Below are positions 21,763 through 31,948 of a stretch of DNA of 64,000 nt, piece by piece. Below the pieces are notes generated by a model. The model did not search any database. It saw only the letters and a list, made by a program, of their open reading frames with translations, and had not been told where the DNA came from. Position 1 is the stretch's first letter, and each line of letters begins with the position of its first letter. The DNA is from Breviolum minutum Mf 1.05b.01 (taxonomy: Eukaryota; Sar; Dinophyceae; Suessiales; Symbiodiniaceae): positions 112,595-176,594 of the forward strand of contig DF239837.1 in NCBI GenBank assembly GCA_000507305.1, given 5' to 3'. The translations under genes were made by a program, and so were the position numbers.

Positions 21763-22393
21763 GGATTCAAGGGAAAGTAAGGCCTTTTTTTTTGTGGCGC
21801 AAATATAACTTGGGTAACCCTCCAACCCTGTAACAGTGTTTAGTGGTCAAGTGGAAAAAGGAAGAAAGTAGCAAATGATAAATGCTACAGAGTTCTAAGT
21901 ACAAAGTTTGTAGTTGGTAACAAAATGGTGAGTAGCTAACTTCTTGATTGGTTATGTTTGCTCTTGTTCTTGTTTGGTAGTAGCAGTAGGAGAGTCACGT
22001 CAGCGACATCCAAGAGCTTTCCTGTAATTTCTACATAAGGAGGACTTTTCTATGCATGACCCTGACACTAAATGTTCTTTCTACCAAAAGAATATTCACC
22101 TGCCCAACCACCGGCAACTGGAAATCAATAGTGTCGCAACCTTTTTTGTCGGAAATCATCCAGGCCAATTTTAATGCACTAAACCTGGATGAAACCTTAA
22201 AATAAGATTTAGACAAATTTAGACCATCACTTTTCAGAGGAAAATTGGTCGTTTCTTGACGTCGCCGCCCCTTCTTTCTATTTCACCAGAAGTAATGCGA
22301 AAAAGTTTCTTATACAGTAAACAGCAAGGTTTTTGGAGATGTGGAAATCATCGAACACGTCAGTTGCAGAAAAAGTCAACTTTGTCCCATCTC
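21763..22393. other. Non-coding stretch, nothing recognised
   Basis: Short frames only. Confidence 0.45.
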
Positions 22394-22579
22394 ATAGTAT
22401 CATTGGAATCTAAGGGTACCCTCCCAATGCCAACCCCACTCCACCCCGAAGAAATAAGGCCTTATTGAGCAATTGATTATGATCCCTCAACAGGCTCAAT
22501 ACGGCCTTAATAAAACCTTATCATCGCCTGGGGAGGGCTGGCATTTGAAGGGGTACCCTTTACATTCCCATGATAGTAT
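22394..22579. repeat. MF4 palindromic element
   Basis: Left ATAGTATCATTGGAATCTAAGG and right CATTCCCATGATAGTAT are inverted. The interior has GGTACCCTCCCAATGCCAACC and AAATAAGGCCTTATTGAG. Confidence 0.8.
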
Positions 22580-22721
22580 AATCACCTCTACAAACCTCAA
22601 CCACCGTTGGGTCCCTTTTCCCTCCACGAATTTAGCCACGAAATTCAGCAACTTCAAAACTTTAGATGCGAATTGCTCCATCCCAGGATTTCAATCACCA
22701 GGATGCCATTACATTTGAGCC

Positions 22722-22855
22722 GGTGAGCCACGAGAAAAATACGGCCTTACTTTTTATTCAATCCTGGCTGTTTTGTATTGGGATCCTTATGTCATGGTTG
22801 AATATAATCCCCACATAACTGGTTGTATAATCCCCTATATACCCTATAAACCATG
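22722..22855. repeat. MF3 palindromic element
   Basis: GGTGAGCCACGAGAAAAATACGG at the left, GGGATCCTTATGTCATGGTTG in the middle and ACATAACTGGTTGTATAATCCCC at the right. Confidence 0.6.
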
Positions 22856-23456
22856 GATTGAAACAATGGCTTAATACAATCCCGGGGCCCACGGTTTTTT
22901 TTCCAGGACGCGGGACTCCCGGTGAGTCAGTATTGGGGGATCACAACCTTCACGTTGTGAAACATGAACACCTATCCATGGAAGTGATCGTAGTGCGTAA
23001 GTCGTTGGTTTATAATCTATTCAGGGGACGCAAACAACCTACTATATATAGGGGTTGTAATCTATTTACTAAGTACCATGGACGCCCCAGTAGGATCGTT
23101 ACAGTAGTAGTCATGGCAAAATTTCCGCGACATTAACTATGATGCGAGGGTTCTGGAAGAGGTTCAGCAAAAACCCAGGATGTTTTTCCAGGCTTACGGT
23201 TTACTACGAGTATCACTCGCGGTTACATGGGCATTGCTTTTGTCCTCCTACCACTTCTTGCTGTCAAGACACTTGCTGTGTAAAATCGGTTCGAAGAAAC
23301 CACCGCCGGTTTGATTCACGGCCAAAATCTGCGGCGGCCGTCATGTGACCACTGGGACCGATGTTCCGTGTGTTTTTCTTTAACATAATCAAGGACGCTG
23401 GGGCCGTTGAAATCATCGTGGACCATGAGTTCTTCCATAGTTTTTCCAGTAATGGC
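22856..23456. other. Non-coding stretch, nothing recognised
   Basis: Short frames only, for example 22858-23136 plus, without domains. Confidence 0.45.
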
Positions 23457-23548
23457 CCCTAGACATCCAAATACCTCCTGAGAAGGTGTTTTATGTGTCC
23501 TTTTGAATCCAAATACCTTCTCAGTTTCGGTGTTTGGATGCCTAGGGG
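23457..23548. repeat. MF8 palindromic element
   Basis: CCCCTAGACATCCAAATACC at the left and GGTGTTTGGATGCCTAGGGG at the right form a clear inverted repeat with CTCCTGAGAAGG / CCTTCTCAG nested inside. Confidence 0.85.
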
Positions 23549-23892
23549 ATCCAACCCCACGTACCTAAAGTGAGGCTTCAGCAATTGTCTGGAGGGATGT
23601 GGGTCAAGAAAATGTGCTGAGGAAGCTTGTTGAATTCATACCTTTTTTTTTGTCAGATCACTGTTGATTTCGCAAACCAAAGGTCGGAAAAGCTCCAAAC
23701 AAAAGCGTTGCATGTTGAAATTTAAATTGGTAAAAAAAATATCGAACATCGGACAAAATCTAGGAAATGTGAGACTTCCAGAAATATTTCTGGGTCATAT
23801 ATTGCAAAAATCGATTTTCCACACTCCCAAAGCCATTTTTTTGAGGGTAGCTTAAGTTTACTTGGCCACTTGCCGTGTTTGCCTTAAACTCC

Positions 23893-23990
23893 AATACTGT
23901 TGATGGAAGAAATCCATCTAACTACCCTGGGATGCCGAAAAATCCAGCGGGATGAAGAATCTATGGAAGCGGTTTGCAGGATTTCTGAAC
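23893..23990. repeat. MF2 palindromic element
   Basis: Left CTGTTGATGGAAGAAATCCATC; right GGTTTGCAGGATTTCTGAAC. The middle keeps ACTACCCTGGGATG. Confidence 0.6.
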
Positions 23991-24324
23991 CTTTTGACAC
24001 TACTGCTTTAAAAAAAATCATCCAGGGCTGTGGGCTGAAAAAACAGTCAAACACTTCAAAACATCACATCTTGAGTGATTTTTTCTGTGATGTGTGTTCT
24101 TGCAATCCTGTTTCTAGCTGTCATCTGCAGAAACGTTGCTGGGAAATACGCCATCTTGTACTGGGATGTCCCAGAAACTTCGTATATGGTGATTAATTGG
24201 GTTACTACCTTCTAAATCCTTATAACCTCATCAATATATATGAATATTGGTAATATTGGAATTACTACAACAATCAACTTGGCATCCAATCTCCAATATA
24301 TTACTACAACAAAAAATAAATATA

Positions 24325-24329
24325 ACTGC
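24325..24329 (+). other. Target-site duplication, copy 1 (ACTGC)
   Basis: Five bases directly outside the LTR at 24330, identical to 31944-31948. Five-base duplications are normal for copia integrases. Confidence 0.95.
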
Positions 24330-24443
24330 TGACAAACTAACAGCAGCAGGGAACCCTTTTTCACATGACGAGCCGAAGGCCTCCGGACGATCACACTAGG
24401 ATGGCATACAACAGTGAGCACATGAGAGGTGGTTCTTTTCACA
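24330..24443 (-). repeat. 3' LTR of the copia element
   Basis: 114 bp, identical to 31830-31943 except at 24421. On the minus strand it starts TGTGAAAAGAACC and ends TTAGTTTGTCA. It is very short for an LTR, so promoter and polyadenylation signals must be compact; no classic TATA box or AATAAA is evident in it. Confidence 0.97.
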
Positions 24444-24454
24444 CACCCCAAAAA
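24444..24454 (-). other. Probable polypurine tract
   Basis: On the minus strand TTTTTGGGGTG lies directly before the 3' LTR start, the position from which plus-strand DNA synthesis is primed. The purine core is only GGGG, so it is a weak match. Confidence 0.5.
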
Positions 24455-24472
24455 GTGACATGTGCGAACATA

Positions 24473-25996
24473 TCATTCCATTTCAATCAATTTCTTTGTA
24501 TGTCTTTGTGCACGCTTGGCTTCCAACATTGCGTTTTCCTCCATGATTGCATACTTACCAGTTGCTAACACATGACGCATCAGCTGTGGTTTCACTTTTG
24601 TTTTTGTCATACAATCAACAAGCATTTGTGCAGTGTCAATCCATCGCAAAATCACATTGTATTTTCGAACATCCCTCCTCAACAGCAGAATCCCGATAGC
24701 CAGTCGTTTATCTTGACAAATCCCATGATCAGCATGTATATGATCATACAAAGGTTTGTTGTCCGTCACTGCAATGATGGGGATACTATTGACTTTCTCT
24801 TCATCAACAGTTAAATCATAATTTTCAACCATGGCTTCACAAAAGAAATGTCGCATCCAGGTTGCTTCAGCAACTCCTTTTGATACCCTCAACAATTCAG
24901 CAGCAAGTGTACTGCTTACTGCCCTCTCCTGCTTTTGCGACTTCCACTTCAGAGGACTCACTATCACAGCGTGTCCTTTTTCAACGTCCTTCGTCGTAGC
25001 ACAGATCATGTATGCGCCTTGACTCTTCAAATCATTTTCAGATGTCCAGGATGCATCAGCTGTTACCAAAAGTGCCAAATCAGATATCTGTACCGGTTGT
25101 ATCACAATTGTAACATGCTTGTGATCTCTTGCCTCAGCCACCGCTTGATTCGCCTGTGCAATATCTCCAACCTTTGCTGAAGTAATCTTCTGTTGCACCG
25201 ATGCTGTAGCTGCTGCCATGTCAGGTCTCGTAGCTGTTGTTATCCAATTCAATGCACCTGCAACTCCACGTAGCTGACTTCGTTCCTTTTCAGTCAGATC
25301 CGCATTTTTCTCACGCCGTCGCTCTCTAGACAGCTCGATGGTCTTCATTTTCTCACAGTATTCTTTTTGATTGACGCTGATTGACCCATCGCCATTTTTC
25401 TGCAGATACCGACCTAAGAACTCGCCCTGGTTGACCTTCCAGTGTTTGAAAGGGTACTTGTCCTTTAATTTCTGCATATATGTATTTTGAAAGTCAGCAG
25501 TTCCAGTGAACAGAATGTCATCGACATGTATGGCCAATGCCCCGACCAAACGACCTTTTTCCCACGCGTAATATAAGCAAGTGTCAAGTTTCGATCTGCG
25601 GAACTCTGCCTCGTCCATTGTTTGTTGTAGGGCTGTGTACCATTCGCGAGGGGCGTCGATGAGCCCGTACACCGCCTTTTTGAGTCGCAACAATGAGCCC
25701 TTTTCAATCCCAGGTGCTCCGCCCGGGGGTAGTTCCACAAACAATTCTCCTTGTTCTCGACACAAAGCTCCACCTTGTAGGAACGCTCCTTCTATATCAC
25801 AAATTCCAAAGTCCCAGCCATAGCTTGCACTCAACTGCGTAACCAAAGCAAGAGCTTCTGTTGACAACGTCGGTGACTGCGTCTGTAGTTTGTTGACATC
25901 AGGATCTAAATATCCCCTGATACACCAGCGTGCCTTCGTGATGTAGTGTCCTGGATTTCGTTCATCGGGTTTCTTTGTGATCACGAATCTAGAAGG
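24473..25996 (-). pseudogene. Reverse transcriptase and RNase H of the copia element (own frame)
   Basis: Positions below are counted from the GTG at 25984, but the frame is open further upstream and similarity begins at about 25996 (PSRFVITKKPDE). Copia RT blocks follow: GYLDPD near 24-29, CDIEGAFLQ at 62-70 with the first catalytic Asp, LKKAVYGLIDAPREWY at 101-116, and HVDD at 153-156 instead of the usual YVDD, then GEFLGR. RNase H follows with TADASW (D310), AAELLR (E363) and AVTDNKPLYD (D408), and ends with WIDTAQMLVDCMTK. Except for the frame break at its start this part is uninterrupted for over 500 codons. It copies the element RNA to DNA and degrades the template. Confidence 0.93.
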
Positions 25997-28371
25997 TATA
26001 GGATTCGCGTAGTGGTGTTTCGAATCCTCTCGGCTTCTTTTGGACTGATCACTTCCACGGCGTCATACTTCTGAAGTTTCTGCATCTCTGTCTGCTTTCC
26101 ACTCCATTCGTCAGTATTGTGCCGTGTCTCGCTCAACGTGGCCTCGTTCACTTCAAACTCTCCTTCATCCAGCTGCTCTAATGCCAGTAGATTATCGAAT
26201 TCCAGCACTGTATAGCCAGACCACCATTTTCCCAGTGTCTCCTCATGTTTCTCATGGAAATTGTCCTCATGTACTTCAAAGGCATCTTCTGCTTCCGTTC
26301 TAACAAGAGTATAGCGAACCCCCGTGAGCCAATCCACCGGAACAGGACACTCCCGTTCTGATGGTTCAAACTTCTTTCTCCTCCAGTCGTGATTTCTTGT
26401 CAACGTCTTGTTCTGCCAATTGATTTTCCAATGTTTCTTCTTGTCCAACCATTGCCCAGCTGCCAGCTCCGTCATCAAGGCCTCCGCATTCCTTGTTGAA
26501 CTCGCCGGTCTCGATGGATGGCCATCCAACGCATTGAGATCATTCCTCAATGCACGTGTCAACCCAGTCATCCGTATCGGACCATAGTTGGGATTGCCTT
26601 GTTGCATTGTCTCAGGTGCAAGAACGTCTCGAAATTCCTCCAGATCTGAAGGTATCTCAATTGACCCATCTGCCGGAGGTGTAGTTGGTGTCACTGTCAG
26701 ATCACTAGCGTCAGATGGCATTGTCGGTTCTTGACCAGTCTGATCTTCCTGTGCCATACCATCATCTTCACCAGTTTCTGCAGTCATTCTTGGTCTCACA
26801 TTTCGTTCGAACTCCATGTCCTCAACGTCCATTCTACGAGTTCTATCGACCACAAAGGCTGTACGACCTGTCCACTGTTGATCTGTCACAGTTTGGCTGT
26901 CATCTGCCGTTTTCCAGTCATCGAACTCCACTCGTTCCGGTCCACCCGTTGTGAAGTGCATTGTCGTCTTCCAGTGTCCCAACAAGTATTCGATGGCAAT
27001 TGGCGGCATGTCTGCGACTGTTGGAACATACTTCTGATTTCGCGGTGTCACATGCACTCTAACCATCCGTTCACCGCCAGTATATTCCCAGTAGTCTTGT
27101 TGGTCCAACTTCTGCAGTACATCTACAGGTTTTGCCTCTTCACTAATGTCATGAAATGTTGCCACGCCCTTGGATGATTTTGATTGAAAACTCCAATCAA
27201 CCAACTCCTCGGGTACCAGTTTCACTGCAGCTTCATCTTGGGTTGTCAACCTGCGAAGCTGTTCTGGTGCACACTTCAGGACTTTTGAGCCAAACGATAC
27301 CCAGTACTTACTCGAATCCGTGTTGCCTATGACAGTTCCCGGTCCTCTCCAGTAAAAAGCCCTATCACCCGAAGGTTTCAACCCTCCAGGTCTCCAAACA
27401 AACACCTTACATCCAGCATAGAAAGGACCCCGTTCAGGCCGACTCCTATGTTCAATTGCCCTACGAACCCTGTCCTCATGATCCGCTTCACAAAAGGCCT
27501 TCCTAGCTTCATGTCTAATTTGAACAGACTTGACATAACTAGGATCACCAGCCAAATACCCACTATTCACAACAACATTCGGACCATGGTCATAAATCAT
27601 GCAGGGGATACGAGGTTGTTTCCCATAGACACGTTGATAGGGAGAGAAGCCCGACCTATTCAGCATGGTGTTTTTAGCCAAGGTCACTTGATCCATGATT
27701 TCTTCAAAGTCCTCATGAGTTTGGGGAGAAAACCCTTTCATCGTCTTATAGAACATTGACTTCCAAGTCTGTCCATGTCTTTCTGCAATTCCATTTTGCC
27801 ATGGTGCAAATGCAGCAGTTCGTTCATCTGCTGTACCATCAAGCATCAACCCTTCTTGAAAACCACCCTGAAATTCAGGCCCTCCATCAGTAAAAAGCCT
27901 AATGGGACTTCCCAGGGGGTTTTTCCACGATTTCCTATACGCCTTTCGCGTTTCATCAGCCGTTTTCCCTTTCCACAACGGAACCACAACATGAAAATTG
28001 GTACCTTCACACACAACACTCAAACAATGAACCTTTTGTTTTTCACTCAATTCCAATTCAAACAAATCACAAACAACACCCACATTAAACTCATACGTTT
28101 TCCTCATCTTGCTAACCTTTTGCAACTTAGGACCAGCCTGTGCCTCACAAACTGAACACTTGTGTTTCCTAGCAATCATGATGGCATTTTCACTAGCCCC
28201 CGCAGCCCGAAGCATCTCAACAAATCTCTCGGTACTAGGATGTCCTAAATTCAAATGAGCCTTCCTAACTCCATCTTCAATTTTCTTCAAATCATCACCA
28301 ACCAAGGAATCAACAGCAAACGTCTCCACGCATTTACTTTGCTTACCCTCTCTACTCCTACGGTATTGCTC

Positions 28372-29004
28372 TTCAGCCAATTCAATGATCTTACCACAGA
28401 AGTCCAAGGGGTATTCCTGAGCCAACCTAGTCCTATTGATCCATTCCGAACCCAACTTGACTTTCCCTTCTAAAACTTGATGATCATGATTCCCAGAACA
28501 TTTGCGCACAAATCCCTTCATGATATCAGTTTCAAAATTCCCCAAAAGTCTAGTGGGTAAACCACTAATCCTATCAACCATCCCATACTCACACATGTCA
28601 AACACCGCTTCATCGACCCCATGAAGTTGCGCCAACTCGGTCATCCTACGGCTATCCCATGACTTAGCTCTACTAGGATGTTCGAACAGGAAAAATCTTC
28701 CTTTTTGATGTTGATATTTGCAGACTTCAACAGCAAAGTTCAAAAGACAAATGGCATCTTTCATCAATTTACGTTCATTTTCCAAATCACCCGTGGGTCT
28801 CCTACGAGTAGAGAACATCCGGCATGGGGGACTAACAATGACCAAAAAGGGGGATTCCTCATCAAGTTTACTACGGACATGTTCCCTATGTTCAGCCCTT
28901 AACAAGTCATCTCCTAATTCAAGATCAAAGTTACTTCCTTTTTGAATCTTCCCTTGCCCCATACTATGATGTTCATTCACCCTTGGAACTGAAAACACTT
29001 CCAT
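28372..29004 (-). other. Methyltransferase-like (PPC...EHP) domain inside the copia polyprotein
   Basis: About 210 residues between protease and integrase. A possible SAM-loop segment is KIMEVFSVPRV. The block LVIVSPPCRMFS resembles motif IV of C5 methyltransferases (PC nucleophile), FFLFEHPS resembles motif VI (ENV), and YGM...TRLLGN resembles the motif VIII region. As I recall, dinoflagellate copia polyproteins commonly have such a domain. Whether it binds SAM or methylates anything is unknown; the EHP change makes classical activity uncertain. Confidence 0.6.
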
Positions 29005-29204
29005 GATCTTGGGATTCATTTCTTTTTCCTTCGCAAGCCATGTCTCGAAGCATCCATGCAAATTCAGGTCGTCCACCAAATTGTCGACGGCCTTCCGAAC
29101 TCTTCGTCTGGTCTTGCGGTTCATACCACATTCAGCTGGCAACTCTTCCAGAATATCCGATCCCTTCAAAGCTTCAGCTGATCCATGCACCATGTCAGCA
29201 CCAT

Positions 29205-30075
29205 TCACTGACGAAACACATTGTGCAGATCCTCGACCCGATAGTGTGGAGTGTCCACATGAGCAATCCTCGTCATCAAACGAGCAACCACTGCCCGATT
29301 GGTCTCCTCCTCCATCATTGACTCCATCTGTCCACGTAGAGCTTCTGTTTGAACTTGTTGGTTGAGCACCATCATTTCGGTCATGCCCTTCCACTTGCCC
29401 ACCACCTCTTGATTGTCGATCTCCATGTCGTCGTCTCGACGGTTCCTCCTTCCCAGGATGCTGCTGATTCCCCAAGTCGGCGTTTGGTATGCTGTGTGCA
29501 TAACCTCCGGTTGCGCACGCCTCTTTGGGGTTGCATGCACTGGGGTTGACACTCTGCTCCAATCTGTCGACGGTGGTCCTGTCCAAACCATTGGGGGATT
29601 CTCCATGTTGTTCAGGCGCTGCATTTTCACCTGATCCCTGAGCTCGATGTAGAGTTTCAACCTCCTCATCATCTGCCCACTTGTTCCAGTGATGTGACTC
29701 CTCACCCACTGCACATAGTTCTTCTCGCCCATGTATATGTCTTGCATCGTCAGTCCTTTCTGACGAGTCGTCCCCCTGAATTTCCCTTCTGTCATCATGG
29801 TGTCTCCTGGTACTTCTGCTCTTCGTGGTGAGTCTTCCATGTAGTCCGCCTCCGCATCCATCTGCAGCATGTTGCGAGTTGCTACCGCTGTGTGAGGCTG
29901 GGGTCCATACACCATCTGGTTGAGCAAGTTCCTGCTGTCTGGACTCAACGCTTGGGAAGCCATCATAGCTAACTTCGCTGCTGTCACTGGAGCGATGGGA
30001 TGCGTCGGGTTCTGATCCACTATGTTGTGTGTGTGCACGTGTGGTGGCATGTACTTCATGATTTTTCTTACATTG
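29205..30075 (-). pseudogene. Alternate-frame segment of the copia polyprotein, about 290 codons
   Basis: Inside the long open frame another frame is open from about 30116 to 29205. Its translation looks more like protein than the main frame: LTMQDIYMGEKNYVQWVRSHI, MMRRLKLYIELRDQVKMQRL, MEIDNQEVVGKWKGMTEMM, Met- and Gln-rich helices. The main frame here is His-, Ser-, Arg- and Gly-rich like a shifted reading. A tryptophan-centred YVQWV block followed by a basic helix is, as far as I recall, typical of the protease-integrase linker of dinoflagellate copia elements. Probably the coding frame moves here after the protease (near the A5 run at 30062-30066) and returns near 29205. True overlap coding is the alternative. 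Confidence 0.6.
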
Positions 30076-30187
30076 AAACAACGGCACAGCATAATGACCT
30101 TTATTAGTTCTACCAAGTTGCACAGTCACGTCTTTTAAATTTCGGAACATCATGGTATCCGTTGTCATGTCCAACACTGCACCAAGT

Positions 30188-31765
30188 TCACGCAACGGTT
30201 CTTTGGACATTAACAAGGGGGTTTCGGAACCAGTTCCGGGGAGAACAGCTACTTGAAGAAGTATTTTTTCTTCCACCTATGAAACATGGTATAATAGCTA
30301 ATTCAGTCGATGTGAGACTCTCAGCATTGCCAAATCTAAAAACATTGACCCCTTTCTTCCTAACTATTCGACAACCTACGCCTCTCACATGTTCTTCCAT
30401 TCGTTCTAGAACACTAGCCCCAATCAAAGATCTTCTACATGCCGTGTCTGGAACCCCGTGATCGGACAAATCAGCCATGTATTGTCCTTCTGCCTTGCTG
30501 TCTGATCCACCCTGGCTCTCAGAGCTCAGGATATCCATCTCAAAAGTAGCCAAATCTGTACATGAAATCGTTCTGTCGTTGATGTCACCAACGACACTCC
30601 ATGGTTGACCAGATTGTTGACTCAAGGCCTTCCTCATGTCTTCATCTTTCGAGTGCTCGTCGTTCGAATCAAGCATGACTCCACCGGGCTCAACCCGCTC
30701 GCTGATCATCACTTCACCTTCGTAGATCTCTTCGTCAACTTCTTGAAACAGCTGTAGATAACTGTCTTCATCCAAAGTCTCTTCTGGATCCACGATGTGA
30801 ACCTCTTTGCTTGGTCCTGGATCTGCTCGAGCCCCAGTGCCTGATGAGTTCGCCTTGCATTCTTTCTTCCAGTGTCCATACTTGCCACACTTGTGGCACC
30901 GAGTTCTTGATTTGATTTGTTCAATCTTTGCAGAAATCGTCCCACGCAGCTTCCATGGCTCCTGAGATCCAGTGTTGCCACCCGCCCCAAGAGGAGGATA
31001 TCCACGTGTCTTCTTGAATTCCTGCATCTTTGCCCGAACTTGTTTGTATGTTTCAAACACTTCGACCACTTCTTCGTCACTGTAGTTTTCTTTTGATTGA
31101 ACGTCTGCGGCCAGGACTTGAATCACCTCTTCATCATCTGACAATTCCGGTGTGCCATCATAGGCCCGACTATCCGTAACAAACGTCTCTTTAGGCTTCG
31201 TTGATCCCTTCACGTTTGCAAGAACCGCTCGAACCGCCTTGTTCACTTCGTTCACGTCGTACGATCCACCAGTTGTTGTCAGAATCATAGCCTCTTGATT
31301 GCTATCTAGCCGCATCTTCTTCATCAAAAACCACCCTTGGACTTCTTTTGGAAGAGACACTCCCTGTTCAGCCAACTTTCGATGACTGGTCGCCAGCCGT
31401 GTGATGAAGCTTTTCATAGCTTCTCCAGGCTTGATCTGCACCTCAAAGAAGAACTCCTTCAAGGCTTCATTCATGTCATCTTTCTCTAATGGCATGTAGC
31501 GCTCATCCAGCACTTCGAATATCTTTTTCTCTCCTCCTTCCTTAGCCAGGTCATCAATCTTCAAGTGCTCGACTGCGAGTTCTGCCTCGCCTCCCAAGTA
31601 CTCCATCAACTTCGGACCCAGCTTCGATGCACCATAGGTGCTTGGAAGAGATATCAAAGACAGCGCGGCCCGCCGTCTCCATCTCTTGTAAAGGCTAGGA
31701 TCAGAGCCGTCGAAGCGCTCCAGTCTAGGCTGTGCACCATCCGACCCCGATCCTGCCGTCGCCAT
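30188..31765 (-). pseudogene. Gag and protease N-terminus of the copia element
   Basis: The likely start is the ATG at 31765 in GCTGCCATGGCG, a strong eukaryotic context; the open frame reaches a GTG at 31780. The capsid-like part (RFDGSDPSLYKRWRRRA, LDERYMPLEKDDMNEALKEF, MKSFITRLATSHRKL, LPKEVQGWFLMKKMRL) is typical of copia Gag. A CCHC zinc knuckle, CHKCGKYGHWKKEC, lies at residues 295-308 (counted from 31780) and would bind element RNA. The protease active site is DTA at 445-447 (VPDTACRRSLIG). The frame is lost at GGRK in an A6 run (30264-30269), after which protease similarity continues one frame over. The last 20 or so residues are spurious. Confidence 0.93.
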
Positions 31766-31808
31766 GGCAGCTCGGTCCACTATCCCTCGATGAGAGATTC
31801 GAGTGGAA

Positions 31809-31828
31809 GAAACCGAGCTCCGCTACCA
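31809..31828 (-). promoter_or_regulatory. Primer-binding site resembling initiator tRNA-Met
   Basis: Directly after the 5' LTR (one base apart) the minus strand reads TGGTAGCGGAGCTCGGTTTC. Its complement ends in CCGCTACCA, as a mature tRNA 3' end would, preceded by CCGAG and GAAA that fit the T arm of an initiator tRNA-Met. The match therefore seems to extend over acceptor and T stem, longer than the usual 10-12 bases. Confidence 0.8.
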
Positions 31829-31829
31829 C

Positions 31830-31943
31830 TGACAAACTAACAGCAGCAGGGAACCCTTTTTCACATGACGAGCCGAAGGCCTCCGGACGATCACACTAGG
31901 ATGGCATACAACAGTGAGCAGATGAGAGGTGGTTCTTTTCACA
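31830..31943 (-). repeat. 5' LTR of the copia element
   Basis: 114 bp with TG...CA ends; one mismatch to the 3' LTR. The element promoter should lie in it. The outer edge meets the ACTGC duplication. Confidence 0.97.
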
Positions 31944-31948
31944 ACTGC
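31944..31948 (+). other. Target-site duplication, copy 2 (ACTGC)
   Basis: Exact copy of 24325-24329. The empty site would have read TATAACTGCAATATA. Confidence 0.95.

Larger units (their letters stand above)
25981..30276 (-). pseudogene. Protease C-terminus, methyltransferase-like domain and integrase of the copia element
   Basis: This 1431-codon open frame starts after a TAG and ends with TGA at 25981. Residues 4-67 complete the protease begun in the Gag frame. Residues about 70-355 look like an out-of-frame reading (see 29205-30075). Residues 425-635 form a methyltransferase-like domain with SPPCRMFST (PPC 483-485), FLFEHPSRAKSW (EHP 532-534) and YGMVDRISGLPTRLLGN. The integrase zinc site is H674, H679, C707, C710. 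The catalytic triad is D737, D797 and E832 (CDLFEL, FTDGGPEF, NGIAERHG), and a C-terminal GKQPRIP/WRGPGTV region follows. The integrase inserts the cDNA and makes the 5-bp duplication. The frame ends in a spurious tail just where RT similarity begins in the next frame. Confidence 0.9.
24330..31943 (-). mobile_element. Ty1/copia-type LTR retrotransposon, complete, minus strand
   Basis: The 7614-bp element has 114-bp LTRs with TG...CA ends differing at one base (C at 24421, G at 31921), a 5-bp ACTGC target duplication, a primer-binding site, a polypurine-like tract, and coding remains in copia order: Gag with zinc knuckle, protease, integrase, reverse transcriptase, RNase H. A methyltransferase-like domain sits between protease and integrase. 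Near-identical LTRs imply a recent insertion, yet the polyprotein changes frame at three or four places. No palindromic MF element lies inside, which also fits recent arrival. Confidence 0.97.

Noticed and set aside
26715-27177. Plus-strand ORFs inside the copia element
   Set aside because: Shadows of the minus-strand integrase and linker coding sequence.
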